The notes under the pieces: model-generated
Told to the model about the DNA's origin: nothing
Seen by the model: only the letters and a program-made list of their open reading frames with translations
Database searches by the model: none
Translations under genes and position numbers: made by a program
Origin: Methanoregulaceae archaeon
Lineage (GTDB): Archaea; Halobacteriota; Methanomicrobia; Methanomicrobiales; Methanospirillaceae
DNA: 11,943 nucleotides
Assembly: GCA_019695435.1 (NCBI GenBank)
Contig: JACTVF010000047.1
Coordinates: forward strand, 1-11,943
Direction of reading: 5' to 3'
Shown: one piece after another, positions 1-6,321 of the stretch
How positions within the stretch are numbered: position 1 is the stretch's first letter
Layout of the letters: the number at the start of each line of letters is the position of its first letter

Positions 1-900
1 ATCGAGGCGGTCAAAAAGGACGGTGCCGTCGTCGATATGAAAGAGGACGACCTCTTCCGGATCACCGCCGAGCAGGCAAAACTCGGCACGAACTTCATGG
101 CAATCCACACCGGCATCAACTGGGAGACGGTTAAAAGGCTCCGCAACCAGGGCCGGCACGCAGGGCTTGTCTCCCGGGGCGGGGCATTCATGACCGCGTG
201 GATGCTCCACAACGAGAAGGAGAACCCGCTCTATTCGGAGTTCGACTACCTTCTCGAGATCATGAAGGAACACGAGGTCACCCTCTCGATGGGCAATGGG
301 ATGCGGGCAGGTGCCATTCACGATGCAACCGACCGGGCCGGTATCCAGGAACTGCTCATCAATGCGGAACTCGCGGACAAAGCGCACGCGCAGGATGTCC
401 AGGTGATCGTTGAAGGTCCCGGCCATGTGCCGATCGACGAGATCGCAACGAACGTCCAGCTTATGAAGCGCGTCACCAACAACAAACCATTCTACATGCT
501 CGGGCCGATCGTCACCGATATTGCGCCGGGCTACGACGACCGGGTCGCCGCCATCGGTGCTGCGATCTCATCCTCGCTGGGCGCTGATTTTATCTGCTAC
601 GTGACCCCCGCCGAGCACCTTGCACTCCCGACCCCCGCGGAAGTGTATGAGGGAGTCATGAGCTCACGGATCGCCGCCCATGTCGGTGATATGGTAAAAC
701 TCAAGAAGACGAGAGCCACCGACCTCGAGATGGGCCATGCCCGCCGCGAGCTTGACTGGGAGCGCCAGTTCGCCGTCGCCATGAACCCGGCCCGGGCACA
801 GCAGATCCGGGCGGAACGAATGCCGGCCGATACCGATGGCTGCACGATGTGCGGGGATTTCTGCGCCATCAAGATAGTGAACCGGTATTTCAAATTTTAA
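1..900 (+). CDS. thiC: ThiC-family radical SAM lyase, C-terminal part (phosphomethylpyrimidine synthase, or paralogous 5-hydroxybenzimidazole synthase)
   Basis: The frame is open from base 1 and ends at TAA 898-900, so 299 residues of a protein that is usually about 425-430 long are present; the start lies outside the window. ThiC converts aminoimidazole ribotide to hydroxymethylpyrimidine phosphate for thiamine, using SAM and a 4Fe-4S cluster. Visible family signatures are VSRGG, VIVEGPGHVP, YVTPAEHL, the RIAAHVGD stretch and a C-terminal cysteine cluster CTMCGDFCAIK (from base 841). Two points are unusual. The cysteines are spaced CX2CX3C rather than the CX2CX4C of bacterial ThiC, and the usual GDGLRPG substrate-site motif reads GNGMRAG (292-312). 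Anaerobes also carry a ThiC paralog (BzaF/HbiA) that makes 5-hydroxybenzimidazole, the cobamide lower ligand used by methanogens. Family membership is certain; which product it makes is not. Confidence 0.9.
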   Translation: MEAVKKDGAVVDMKEDDLFRITAEQAKLGTNFMAIHTGINWETVKRLRNQGRHAGLVSRGGAFMTAWMLHNEKENPLYSEFDYLLEIMKEHEVTLSMGNGMRAGAIHDATDRAGIQELLINAELADKAHAQDVQVIVEGPGHVPIDEIATNVQLMKRVTNNKPFYMLGPIVTDIAPGYDDRVAAIGAAISSSLGADFICYVTPAEHLALPTPAEVYEGVMSSRIAAHVGDMVKLKKTRATDLEMGHARRELDWERQFAVAMNPARAQQIRAERMPADTDGCTMCGDFCAIKIVNRYFKF

Positions 901-908
901 TTGCGATC

Positions 909-937
909 CTTCTTTTTCCCCCACCCGGTTTTTCTCT
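909..937 (+). terminator. T-rich termination region after thiC
   Basis: Immediately after the thiC stop come two T-tracts (909-917 and 929-937) separated by a C-rich stretch. Archaeal RNA polymerase terminates at such T-tracts without needing a hairpin. The rest of the spacer up to 1090 holds no convincing gene. Confidence 0.4.
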
Positions 938-954
938 GCTGCAAACGGGCAGCA
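937..954 (+). repeat. Small perfect inverted repeat
   Basis: TGCTGC (937-942) and GCAGCA (949-954) are perfect complements separated by AAACGG. The hairpin lies downstream of the T-tracts rather than before them, so it could stabilise the 3' end of an RNA that reads through, or be chance. Six base pairs is a modest stem. Confidence 0.25.
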
Positions 955-1090
955 TTATGCAGTCCGGTCTCCAATAATCACGGGATCTCAAAACGCCTTT
1001 GGGGGAACCATAAGCAGGAGAGAAAAGGAAACCATTCTTGTGCAGGGCAGCAACCCCGCCACCCAGTACACTAAATAATTTTGTCTCAAA

Positions 1091-1840
1091 ATGATCCCTT
1101 ACGGTGATGCTATCCAGCTGAATTTCGGGGGTTTTATCCCACTCTCAACGGTAGACTGGCGGGGCCGGTCGGTCTGTACGGTCTTTTTCCGGGGCTGCCC
1201 GGTCCGCTGTACCTACTGCCAGAACGCTGCGATCCTTGCAGGGGAAGATTTCCGTGATATCGAAGAGGTTATCTCACTTATCAACGGCTCGAAACTTGCG
1301 ACAAGCGGCGTGGTCTTCTCCGGGGGAGAGCCCACCATGCAGAAGGATGCGCTTGTCGCGCTCGCACGCGCGGCACGCAACCTCGGGCTCGCCACCGGTC
1401 TCCAGACAAACGGCGTCTTTCCCGACACCCTTGAAGCGTTGATCGGGGACCGGCTCCTTGACCGGGTCGCTCTTGACATCAAGGCCCGCTGGGCGCGGTA
1501 TAATAACCTCCTCGGGGGAAATTATGTAAAGAACGTGCAGCGCTCGCTTGACCTCTGTACTGAGGCACTCAGGAACGGGGCGCTCTCGGAGTTCCAGATT
1601 GTCATCACGCTCTTCCGTGGCTACGATGACGAGGTTGCCATCATCGCTGCTGAAAGCGGTGATGTCGATCTCGTCCTCCAGCAGGGTGTGACCGAACGTG
1701 TTCCTCCGCTCTCGGAGAAAGAACTAAAAAGCATTGCTGACGGGATTCCGCGCAGGGTCCTGATCCGCACGCGCGAAGGGGGTGAAATCGTTTATGAAAG
1801 TGATCGGAGTCGTCGGACTTCCCGCAAGCGGCAAGGGTGA
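1091..1840 (+). CDS. Radical SAM protein, anaerobic ribonucleotide reductase activating protein-like (NrdG2/PflA type)
   Basis: This 249-residue protein has the radical SAM cluster CPVRCTYC (Cys36, Cys40, Cys43) followed by the SAM-binding FSGGEP (residues 76-81), QTNG and VALDIKA strands of the half-barrel. The opening NFGGFIPLSTVDWRG is typical of archaeal proteins named anaerobic ribonucleoside-triphosphate reductase activating protein, which install a glycyl radical in a partner. No partner (NrdD or a formate lyase) is present here, so the true substrate is open. An in-frame TAA at 1076-1078 leaves ATG 1091 as the only sensible start. No Shine-Dalgarno is visible; an AT-rich CTAAATAATTTT stretch lies just upstream, but is rather close for a TATA box. 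The last 16 codons overlap the next gene, so the basic tail (SDRSRRTSRKRQG) is read from that gene's P-loop region in another frame. Confidence 0.8.
   Translation: MIPYGDAIQLNFGGFIPLSTVDWRGRSVCTVFFRGCPVRCTYCQNAAILAGEDFRDIEEVISLINGSKLATSGVVFSGGEPTMQKDALVALARAARNLGLATGLQTNGVFPDTLEALIGDRLLDRVALDIKARWARYNNLLGGNYVKNVQRSLDLCTEALRNGALSEFQIVITLFRGYDDEVAIIAAESGDVDLVLQQGVTERVPPLSEKELKSIADGIPRRVLIRTREGGEIVYESDRSRRTSRKRQG
1778..1785 (+). promoter_or_regulatory. Shine-Dalgarno site inside the upstream gene
   Basis: GGGGGTGA matches the archaeal anti-Shine-Dalgarno well and sits 8 nt before ATG 1794. It favours that ATG over the in-frame GTG at 1782, which lies within the site itself. Being inside the preceding reading frame, it ties the two translations together. 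Confidence 0.7.
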
Positions 1841-2342
1841 ATTTTCAAAGATCGCGGAGAGGCTGGGGGTACCGGTTGTTGTCATGGGTGACGTGATCCG
1901 GAACGCTGTAAAAAAAGCCGGCCTCGCCCCCACCGATGAAAACCTCGGGGCGATGGCACACCGGCTCCGTGCCGAACGGGGGATGGACGCGATTGCTCAT
2001 CTCTGCATTGACGCAATAAAAGAAAAGACCGCCCCTCTCGTCCTTGTCGACGGGATCCGGGGCGACACGGAAGTCCGGGTCTTCCGGCAGAACTTTCCCG
2101 GCTTTCGCCTGATTGCCATCGAGACATCGTTTGCAAAACGGCTGGAGCGCCTCTGCGAACGAAATCGCAGCGATGATGTGGGATCAGCAGACGGGCTCAT
2201 GACCCGGGACGAGCGCGAACTGGGCTGGGGTCTCGCAAACGCACTGAAACTGGCGGATATCACGATCAACAACGATGGCAGCCTCGAAGATTTTACCGCA
2301 TGCGTCACAGAACTGATCCGGCGGATGGAGTGTGATGCATGA
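1794..2342 (+). CDS. UPF0200 family P-loop kinase-like protein (dephospho-CoA/adenylate kinase fold)
   Basis: This 182-residue protein starts with a P-loop, GLPASGKGE (residues 8-16), of the adenylate-kinase kind, in which GKG replaces the usual GK[ST]. It then has MGDVIR (31-36), a VDGIRGDTEV stretch (85-94) and an arginine-rich lid region (SFAKRLERLCERNRSDD, 112-128). This order is that of the archaeal UPF0200 family, which resembles nucleoside monophosphate kinases and dephospho-CoA kinase; I know of no established substrate. Start choice rests on the Shine-Dalgarno at 1778-1785 and on the family's usual MKVIGVVG beginning. The gene overlaps the radical SAM gene by 47 bases and the TIM-barrel gene by ATGA. 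Family assignment is strong; a kinase activity is inferred from the fold. Confidence 0.85.
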   Translation: MKVIGVVGLPASGKGEFSKIAERLGVPVVVMGDVIRNAVKKAGLAPTDENLGAMAHRLRAERGMDAIAHLCIDAIKEKTAPLVLVDGIRGDTEVRVFRQNFPGFRLIAIETSFAKRLERLCERNRSDDVGSADGLMTRDERELGWGLANALKLADITINNDGSLEDFTACVTELIRRMECDA

Positions 2343-3112
2343 ACCTTCGCCCGTATTTCTCCTCCTCGGCAAAAGTCTGGGATGACATCCAGTGGGTATA
2401 TGGTATTGAGGAGGCCGGTTATGCCGGATGGGAGATCGTCGCTGACGGCAACTACCGGCTGGAAAAACCGGAGATCCTTGAAAAGATCAAAGAGGTGGTC
2501 GCAAGCACCCGCCTTGGGGTCACGGTGCATGCGCCCTACGGGGATCTCAACCTTGCGACGCTCAATGACCCGATCTGGCGCGAGTCCATCCGGCAGATCG
2601 AGGTCTGCATCGCCCACGTGTCGGAGCTTACCGACCGGGTCACCATCCACCCCGGGTATCTTTCCCCTGCAGGAAAACTCCTGCCCCAGAAGGTCTGGGA
2701 ACTCCAGAAAGAGGCCCTGCGCCGAATCGGGAAATGTGCGGTTGAGCACTCAGTGCTTGCCTGCCTTGAGAACATGATCCACCAGAAAGAGTTTCTCTGC
2801 CGGGACTGCGGCGAACTCATGGGGATGGCAGAGGGCATCGAGGGCATCGGCCTCACGTTCGATTTCGGGCATGCAAACACCGTGGGCAAAGTCCCCGAGT
2901 TTCTCTCCCGTGTCGCCTCCGCAAACCACATCCACATCCATGACAACCACGGTATCCTTGACGAACACCTTCCGCTTGGTGCCGGCACCATCGACTGGAA
3001 GACTGTGGGGAAGGCCATTGCCAGCCGGTACAGCGGGGTGATCGTGATCGAGGGGCGTTCGATTGAAGAAGCAAAAAAGAGCCGTGCCGTTTTTTCGGAG
3101 TGCTTTGTATGA
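2339..3112 (+). CDS. Xylose isomerase-like TIM-barrel protein (sugar phosphate isomerase/epimerase or AP endonuclease family 2 fold)
   Basis: The 257 residues show the strand-end motifs of the COG1082/AP-endonuclease-2 barrel: VTVHAPYGDLN (His64), TIHPGY (His104), CLENM (Glu144), LTFDFGHAN (Asp175, His178), HIHIHDNHG (His199, His201, Asp202, His204), DEHLPLGAGTIDW (His210) and VIEGR (Glu238). These His/Asp/Glu residues can bind two or three divalent metals, so the protein is probably an active metalloenzyme. The fold serves both sugar isomerases and endonuclease IV; at about 257 residues with divergent loops I cannot choose between them. The start ATG overlaps the previous stop as ATGA, and its own stop overlaps the RNase Z start in the same way, so all three are probably co-translated. 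Cysteines cluster in CRDCGEL (154-160), but no zinc finger is evident. Confidence 0.8.
   Translation: MNLRPYFSSSAKVWDDIQWVYGIEEAGYAGWEIVADGNYRLEKPEILEKIKEVVASTRLGVTVHAPYGDLNLATLNDPIWRESIRQIEVCIAHVSELTDRVTIHPGYLSPAGKLLPQKVWELQKEALRRIGKCAVEHSVLACLENMIHQKEFLCRDCGELMGMAEGIEGIGLTFDFGHANTVGKVPEFLSRVASANHIHIHDNHGILDEHLPLGAGTIDWKTVGKAIASRYSGVIVIEGRSIEEAKKSRAVFSECFV
3096..3100 (+). promoter_or_regulatory. Shine-Dalgarno site of the RNase Z gene
   Basis: CGGAG lies 8 nt before ATG 3109 and within the end of the preceding gene. It argues for ATG 3109 rather than the in-frame GTG at 3100. Confidence 0.6.
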
Positions 3113-4047
3113 GCGGTGAGACACTTCAGGTCTATTTCCTCGGGACGGCCGGGGCACTCCCGACACCGGTACGCAACCCGCCCTGCATCATGATCCGGCG
3201 CGGTACCAATACCATCCTCTTTGATTGCGGGGAAGGGGCACAGCAGCAGATGATGCGGGCCCGGTGCGGATTTACGGTAGACGCCATCTTTGTGACGCAC
3301 TGGCATGCGGATCACTTCCTTGGGATCTTCGGCCTCGTCCAGACCATGTCGTTCAACGGGCGCACTGAGCCGCTGACCATCTACGGCCCCGTGTGGGTGC
3401 ACGAATTTGTCGAAATCCTTAAAAAGATCAGCCGGTTTAACCTGAAATTCTCCCTTGATTCAGTCGAGCTCTCGGAAGGATCGTGGGTGCGCTTTGACGG
3501 TTACACGGTGACCGGGTTTGCCGTGAGCCATGGCTTACCGGCGCTTGGATATGTGCTCGAGGAAGATCCACGCCCGGGCCGGTTCAACCGGGAACAAGCA
3601 ATTGAGCTTGGCGTACCGCCCGGGCCCCTCTTTGGACGGCTCCAGCGCGGAGAAACGATCCGGGTGACAAAAGACGGGCAGGATAGGGTGATACAACCTT
3701 CTGACGTTATGGGAGCTGCGCGCCCGGGCAGAAAAATTGTCTATACCGGAGATACACGCCCGGTGATCCCGGTGCTCCTGGGATATGGGAAGGACGCAGA
3801 TCTCCTTATCCACGATGCGACGTACGATGAGCGCGAGACAAAGCGTGCCGCAGAATTCTACCATGCGACTGCTGCGCAGGCCGGGCAGGCAGCAGCGGCA
3901 GTCAATGCCCGTACCCTTGCCCTCACTCATATCAGTTCCCGGTATACGGATACTGCAAACCATATGGGCGAAGCAAAGGCGACATTTCCCGGTATCGTAA
4001 TTGTCCCTGACGATCTGTTCATGCTGGAAATCGCCTACCGGAACTGA
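3109..4047 (+). CDS. rnz: Ribonuclease Z (tRNA 3'-processing endonuclease)
   Basis: RNase Z removes the 3' trailer of pre-tRNAs. The 312-residue length is that of the short, homodimeric archaeal/bacterial type (RNase Z-S). The metallo-beta-lactamase signature THWHADHFLG gives His64, His66, Asp68 and His69. The remaining metal ligands are visible as SHG (His141), YTGDTRP (Asp215) and LTHISSRY (His274). FDCGEGAQQQM (38-48) is the typical strand-2 loop, and GVPPGPLFGRLQRGE (168-182) resembles the flexible-arm/exosite region that holds tRNA. The Ser-Arg-Tyr following His274 is also family-typical. The start was chosen from the ATGA overlap with the TIM-barrel gene and the upstream GGAG. It closes the four-gene cluster and is followed by a T-rich terminator. 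All catalytic residues look intact, so an active enzyme is expected. Confidence 0.93.
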   Translation: MSGETLQVYFLGTAGALPTPVRNPPCIMIRRGTNTILFDCGEGAQQQMMRARCGFTVDAIFVTHWHADHFLGIFGLVQTMSFNGRTEPLTIYGPVWVHEFVEILKKISRFNLKFSLDSVELSEGSWVRFDGYTVTGFAVSHGLPALGYVLEEDPRPGRFNREQAIELGVPPGPLFGRLQRGETIRVTKDGQDRVIQPSDVMGAARPGRKIVYTGDTRPVIPVLLGYGKDADLLIHDATYDERETKRAAEFYHATAAQAGQAAAAVNARTLALTHISSRYTDTANHMGEAKATFPGIVIVPDDLFMLEIAYRN

Positions 4048-4077
4048 CCGGCCCGGGTCCCTCTTTTCTATTATTTT
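4046..4077 (+). terminator. T-rich terminator after RNase Z
   Basis: A short GC-rich palindromic stretch (GACC 4046-4049 with GGTC 4056-4059) is followed by a pyrimidine and T-rich tract (4060-4077). The stem is only 4 bp, so the T-tract is the main signal. It fits the end of the 1091-4047 transcript; the rest of the spacer to 4255 contains the next promoter and nothing else recognisable. Confidence 0.45.
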
Positions 4078-4191
4078 CCCGTAACGGCTTCCGGCCCGGT
4101 AAAATCTCGTGCGGAGATGGCAACTAACATAACCTTCAGGTAACCATTCATGGTACACGCAGCACTGCCGCGTGCGTACAACGTTGAACGA

Positions 4192-4210
4192 TACAAAATA
4201 CAAAAAATAA
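4192..4210 (+). promoter_or_regulatory. Candidate TATA-box promoter of the DHH phosphoesterase gene
   Basis: An A/T-rich element (TACAAAATACAAAAAATAA) sits where a start site near 4230 would give a leader of about 25 nt containing the GGAG at 4245-4248, 7 nt before ATG 4256. A second possible box, CTATATC (4219-4225), would put transcription start too close to the Shine-Dalgarno site. Confidence 0.4.
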
Positions 4211-4255
4211 GCCCCCAACTATATCGTCCGTTTCGCTTGCGTGTGGAGAGAGAAG

Positions 4256-6097
4256 ATGCAGACAGATACTGATACACTTGTCTACCGACTGGCCGCCGGC
4301 TGTGACCTGTCCGATGTCGAAGAAGGGAAAATCTATCTTGGGAAAGTCCAGGGTTTTGCAACATTCGGGATGTTTGTCCAGCTCAACGACCGTATCAAGG
4401 GTCTGGTGCACAAGACCAGCATGAAAGCAGATCACAAGGAGAAAGACAGCGTCCTTGTACGGGTCAGGCAGATCCGCCCCAACGGGAACATTGATCTTGA
4501 AGAGCAGCTGATCCAGATCTACCAGGTCCAGCAGGTCGAGCGCACATCCACGACGGTCAGGATCGCAGACCTCGCCACAAAACAGGGAAAGACGGTCGCC
4601 ATCGAAGGCGAGGTTGCCCAGATCAAACAGACGAGCGGCCCCACCATTTTTACCATTGTCGATGAATCAGGTACCCAGAACGTCGCCGCATTCGTAGAAG
4701 CCGGTGTCCGGGCTTACCCCGAAGTCGAGCTTTCCATGATCGTGAAAGTCATCGGCGAGGTCATGATGCGCAACAACCAGCTTCAGATAGAAGCCGATGC
4801 GGTTGCCGCGCTTACCGGAGAAGAAGAAACAACCGTCAGGGTACGGATCGAAAAAGCGCTCGATGCCCGTGCCGAACCCGAGAATATAAAACCGCTGGTG
4901 AAAAGCGATGTCCTCGACAGCCTGATGCCCGAGATGCGCAAGGTTGCGAAGATCATCAGGAAAGCGGTCTTTACTGCACAGCCGATTATCCTCCGGCACC
5001 ACGCGGATGCGGACGGTATCTGTTCGGCGGTCGCCATCGAGCAGGCGGTCGTCTCGCTCATCCGGGAATCGGGCGGGGACTTTGATGCCGACTACTACCT
5101 CTTCAAGCGCGCTCCGTCAAAGGCGCCGTTCTACGAGATCGAGGATATCACCCGGGACCTGGACTTTGCACTCAAAGACCATGCCCGGTTCGGCCAGAAG
5201 ATGCCTCTCGTGATCCTCACCGACAACGGATCCACCGAGGAGGATGAACCGTCCTACAAGATCGCAAGCGTCTATGATATTCCGTTTGTCGTCATCGATC
5301 ACCACCACCCGGATGCGACGATCGACAAGTACCTGGTCGGGCACGTCAACCCGTACCATGTGGGAGGAGACTTCGGCGTCACGGCAGGGATGCTCGGGAC
5401 CGAAGTCGCCCGGCTCATCAACCCCCGTGTCGAACCTGTCATCCGGCACCTGCCGGCTGTTGCCGGCGTCGGTGACCGAAGCGAAGCGCCCGAACGGACC
5501 CTCTATCTCGCGCTCGTGCGCGACGAGTATTCAGAACAGGCCTGCAAGGACATCGCGCTCGCGCTCGACTACGAGCAGTTCTGGCTCCGGTTCAATGACG
5601 GCAGGGAGATCATCAAGGACGTGCTTGACCTGGTCGGGAACCACGAACGCCACGTAAAACTTGTCAGCCTGCTGGTCGAAGGTGCAAATACGATGATCGA
5701 GGATCAGATGAGTGCCTGCATGCCGCATGTTGTCACCCGTGTACTGCCAAACGATGCCCGGCTCTTTTTGATCGATGTGGAGATCCACGCCCACAAGTTC
5801 ACCTTCCCGCCGCCCGGTAAAACCTCCGGTGAAGTGCACGACCGGCTCTGCAGACAGAATGAAGGAAAGCCGGTTGTTACAATCGGTTTTGGCCCGGACT
5901 TTGCCGTTCTGCGTTCACGGGGCGTGCATATGAATATCCCCCGCATGGTTCGCGACCTGCACAACGAGATCCCCGGGGGTGGCATTTCGGGTGGTGGACA
6001 TCTGGTGGTCGGCAGCATCAAGTTTGTTGAAGGCATGCGCGATGTGGTGCTCGAGGCACTGATCACGAAGATCGGCGAGGCTCCGGTGCAGCAGTGA
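4256..6097 (+). CDS. Archaeal RecJ-like DHH/DHHA1 phosphoesterase with N-terminal S1 and OB-fold domains
   Basis: This 613-residue protein is predicted to be a manganese-dependent nucleic-acid exonuclease or phosphodiesterase of the archaeal RecJ-like group. In order: an S1 RNA-binding domain (about 23-85, with GKIYLGKVQGFATFGMFVQL and KGLVHKT), an OB-fold (about 113-187), a helical linker, a DHH domain (about 243-410) and a DHHA1 domain (about 500-600). All four DHH motifs are intact: HHADADGICSA (Asp251, Asp253), LTDNGS (Asp323), VIDHHHPD (Asp348, His349, His350) and GVGDRSE (Asp407). The C-terminal GGGISGGGH (574-582) is the DHHA1 substrate-binding glycine motif. The related COG1107 proteins often carry an N-terminal zinc finger; none is seen here. 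ATG 4256 was preferred to GTG 4241 because GGAG at 4245-4248 has proper spacing. It stands alone with its own promoter and terminator. The S1 and OB pair suggests single-stranded RNA or DNA as substrate; which one is not decided by sequence. Confidence 0.85.
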   Translation: MQTDTDTLVYRLAAGCDLSDVEEGKIYLGKVQGFATFGMFVQLNDRIKGLVHKTSMKADHKEKDSVLVRVRQIRPNGNIDLEEQLIQIYQVQQVERTSTTVRIADLATKQGKTVAIEGEVAQIKQTSGPTIFTIVDESGTQNVAAFVEAGVRAYPEVELSMIVKVIGEVMMRNNQLQIEADAVAALTGEEETTVRVRIEKALDARAEPENIKPLVKSDVLDSLMPEMRKVAKIIRKAVFTAQPIILRHHADADGICSAVAIEQAVVSLIRESGGDFDADYYLFKRAPSKAPFYEIEDITRDLDFALKDHARFGQKMPLVILTDNGSTEEDEPSYKIASVYDIPFVVIDHHHPDATIDKYLVGHVNPYHVGGDFGVTAGMLGTEVARLINPRVEPVIRHLPAVAGVGDRSEAPERTLYLALVRDEYSEQACKDIALALDYEQFWLRFNDGREIIKDVLDLVGNHERHVKLVSLLVEGANTMIEDQMSACMPHVVTRVLPNDARLFLIDVEIHAHKFTFPPPGKTSGEVHDRLCRQNEGKPVVTIGFGPDFAVLRSRGVHMNIPRMVRDLHNEIPGGGISGGGHLVVGSIKFVEGMRDVVLEALITKIGEAPVQQ

Positions 6098-6176
6098 GAG
6101 GAGCTATGCCTTTTTTCCGGTCGGACACGATCAAAACCCCGGAATTACGAAAATAATGATGATTTCAGCCGGATAA

Positions 6177-6213
6177 AAATCGGCCAAAAATCCAGCCGAT
6201 TTAAATATTTTCT
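6177..6213 (+). terminator. Hairpin plus T-tract downstream of the DHH gene
   Basis: AAATCGGC (6177-6184) and GCCGATTT (6195-6202) form a perfect 8-bp stem with a 10-nt loop, followed by AAATATTTTCTT. It lies 80 bases after the DHH stop and before the next promoter, so it fits a terminator; an operator role is the alternative. Confidence 0.5.
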
Positions 6214-6238
6214 TGTCAGATTTATGTCACTATTGTCA
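6214..6238 (+). repeat. Three TGTCA direct repeats upstream of a promoter
   Basis: TGTCA occurs at 6214-6218, 6225-6229 and 6234-6238, with start-to-start distances of 11 and 9 bases, close to one helical turn. They lie about 35-60 bases before the TATA box of the winged-helix gene, where an activator could bind one face of the DNA. Five-base words in AT-rich DNA can recur by chance. Confidence 0.3.
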
Positions 6239-6271
6239 AAAAAACCATAATTCTTACCAGTACCATCAGAT

Positions 6272-6297
6272 ATTTATATATAGGGCTTGATCTATAT
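6272..6297 (+). promoter_or_regulatory. TATA-box promoter with overlapping inverted repeat for the winged-helix gene
   Basis: ATTTATATATA (6272-6282) is the strongest TATA box in the window. The expected start site, about 25 bases on (6303-6306), gives a leader of roughly 16-19 nt ahead of ATG 6322 carrying GAGG at 6312-6315. ATATAG (6278-6283) and CTATAT (6292-6297) form an inverted repeat with an 8-base spacer over the TATA/start interval, where a bound repressor would block initiation. Confidence 0.6.
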
Positions 6298-6321
6298 GAA
6301 TTCCTAATGCTGAGGCGAAAC

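Noticed and set aside
1069..1080. ACTAAATAATTT as TATA box of the radical SAM gene
   Set aside because: It is centred about 17 bases before the only possible start codon, which would place transcription start inside the gene.
1997..2749. Minus-strand open frame of 250 codons
   Set aside because: It is antisense to the UPF0200 and TIM-barrel genes, which have clear family motifs; its translation shows no domain and is explained by G+C-rich codon use.
2536..3402. Minus-strand open frame of 288 codons
   Set aside because: It lies antisense across the TIM-barrel and RNase Z genes, has a low-complexity His/Arg/Ser-rich translation and no recognisable domain.
4158..4180. Imperfect palindrome around ACGCA and TGCGT in the spacer before the DHH gene
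   Set aside because: Only five bases match on each side and it is not placed at the promoter or Shine-Dalgarno site.
3535..4218. Minus-strand open frame of 227 codons reaching into the RNase Z-DHH spacer
   Set aside because: Most of it is antisense to RNase Z; no ribosome site, promoter or domain supports it.
6307..6321. Upstream ATG for the winged-helix protein
   Set aside because: The predicted transcription start is almost at this codon, and the GAGG at 6312-6315 serves ATG 6322.
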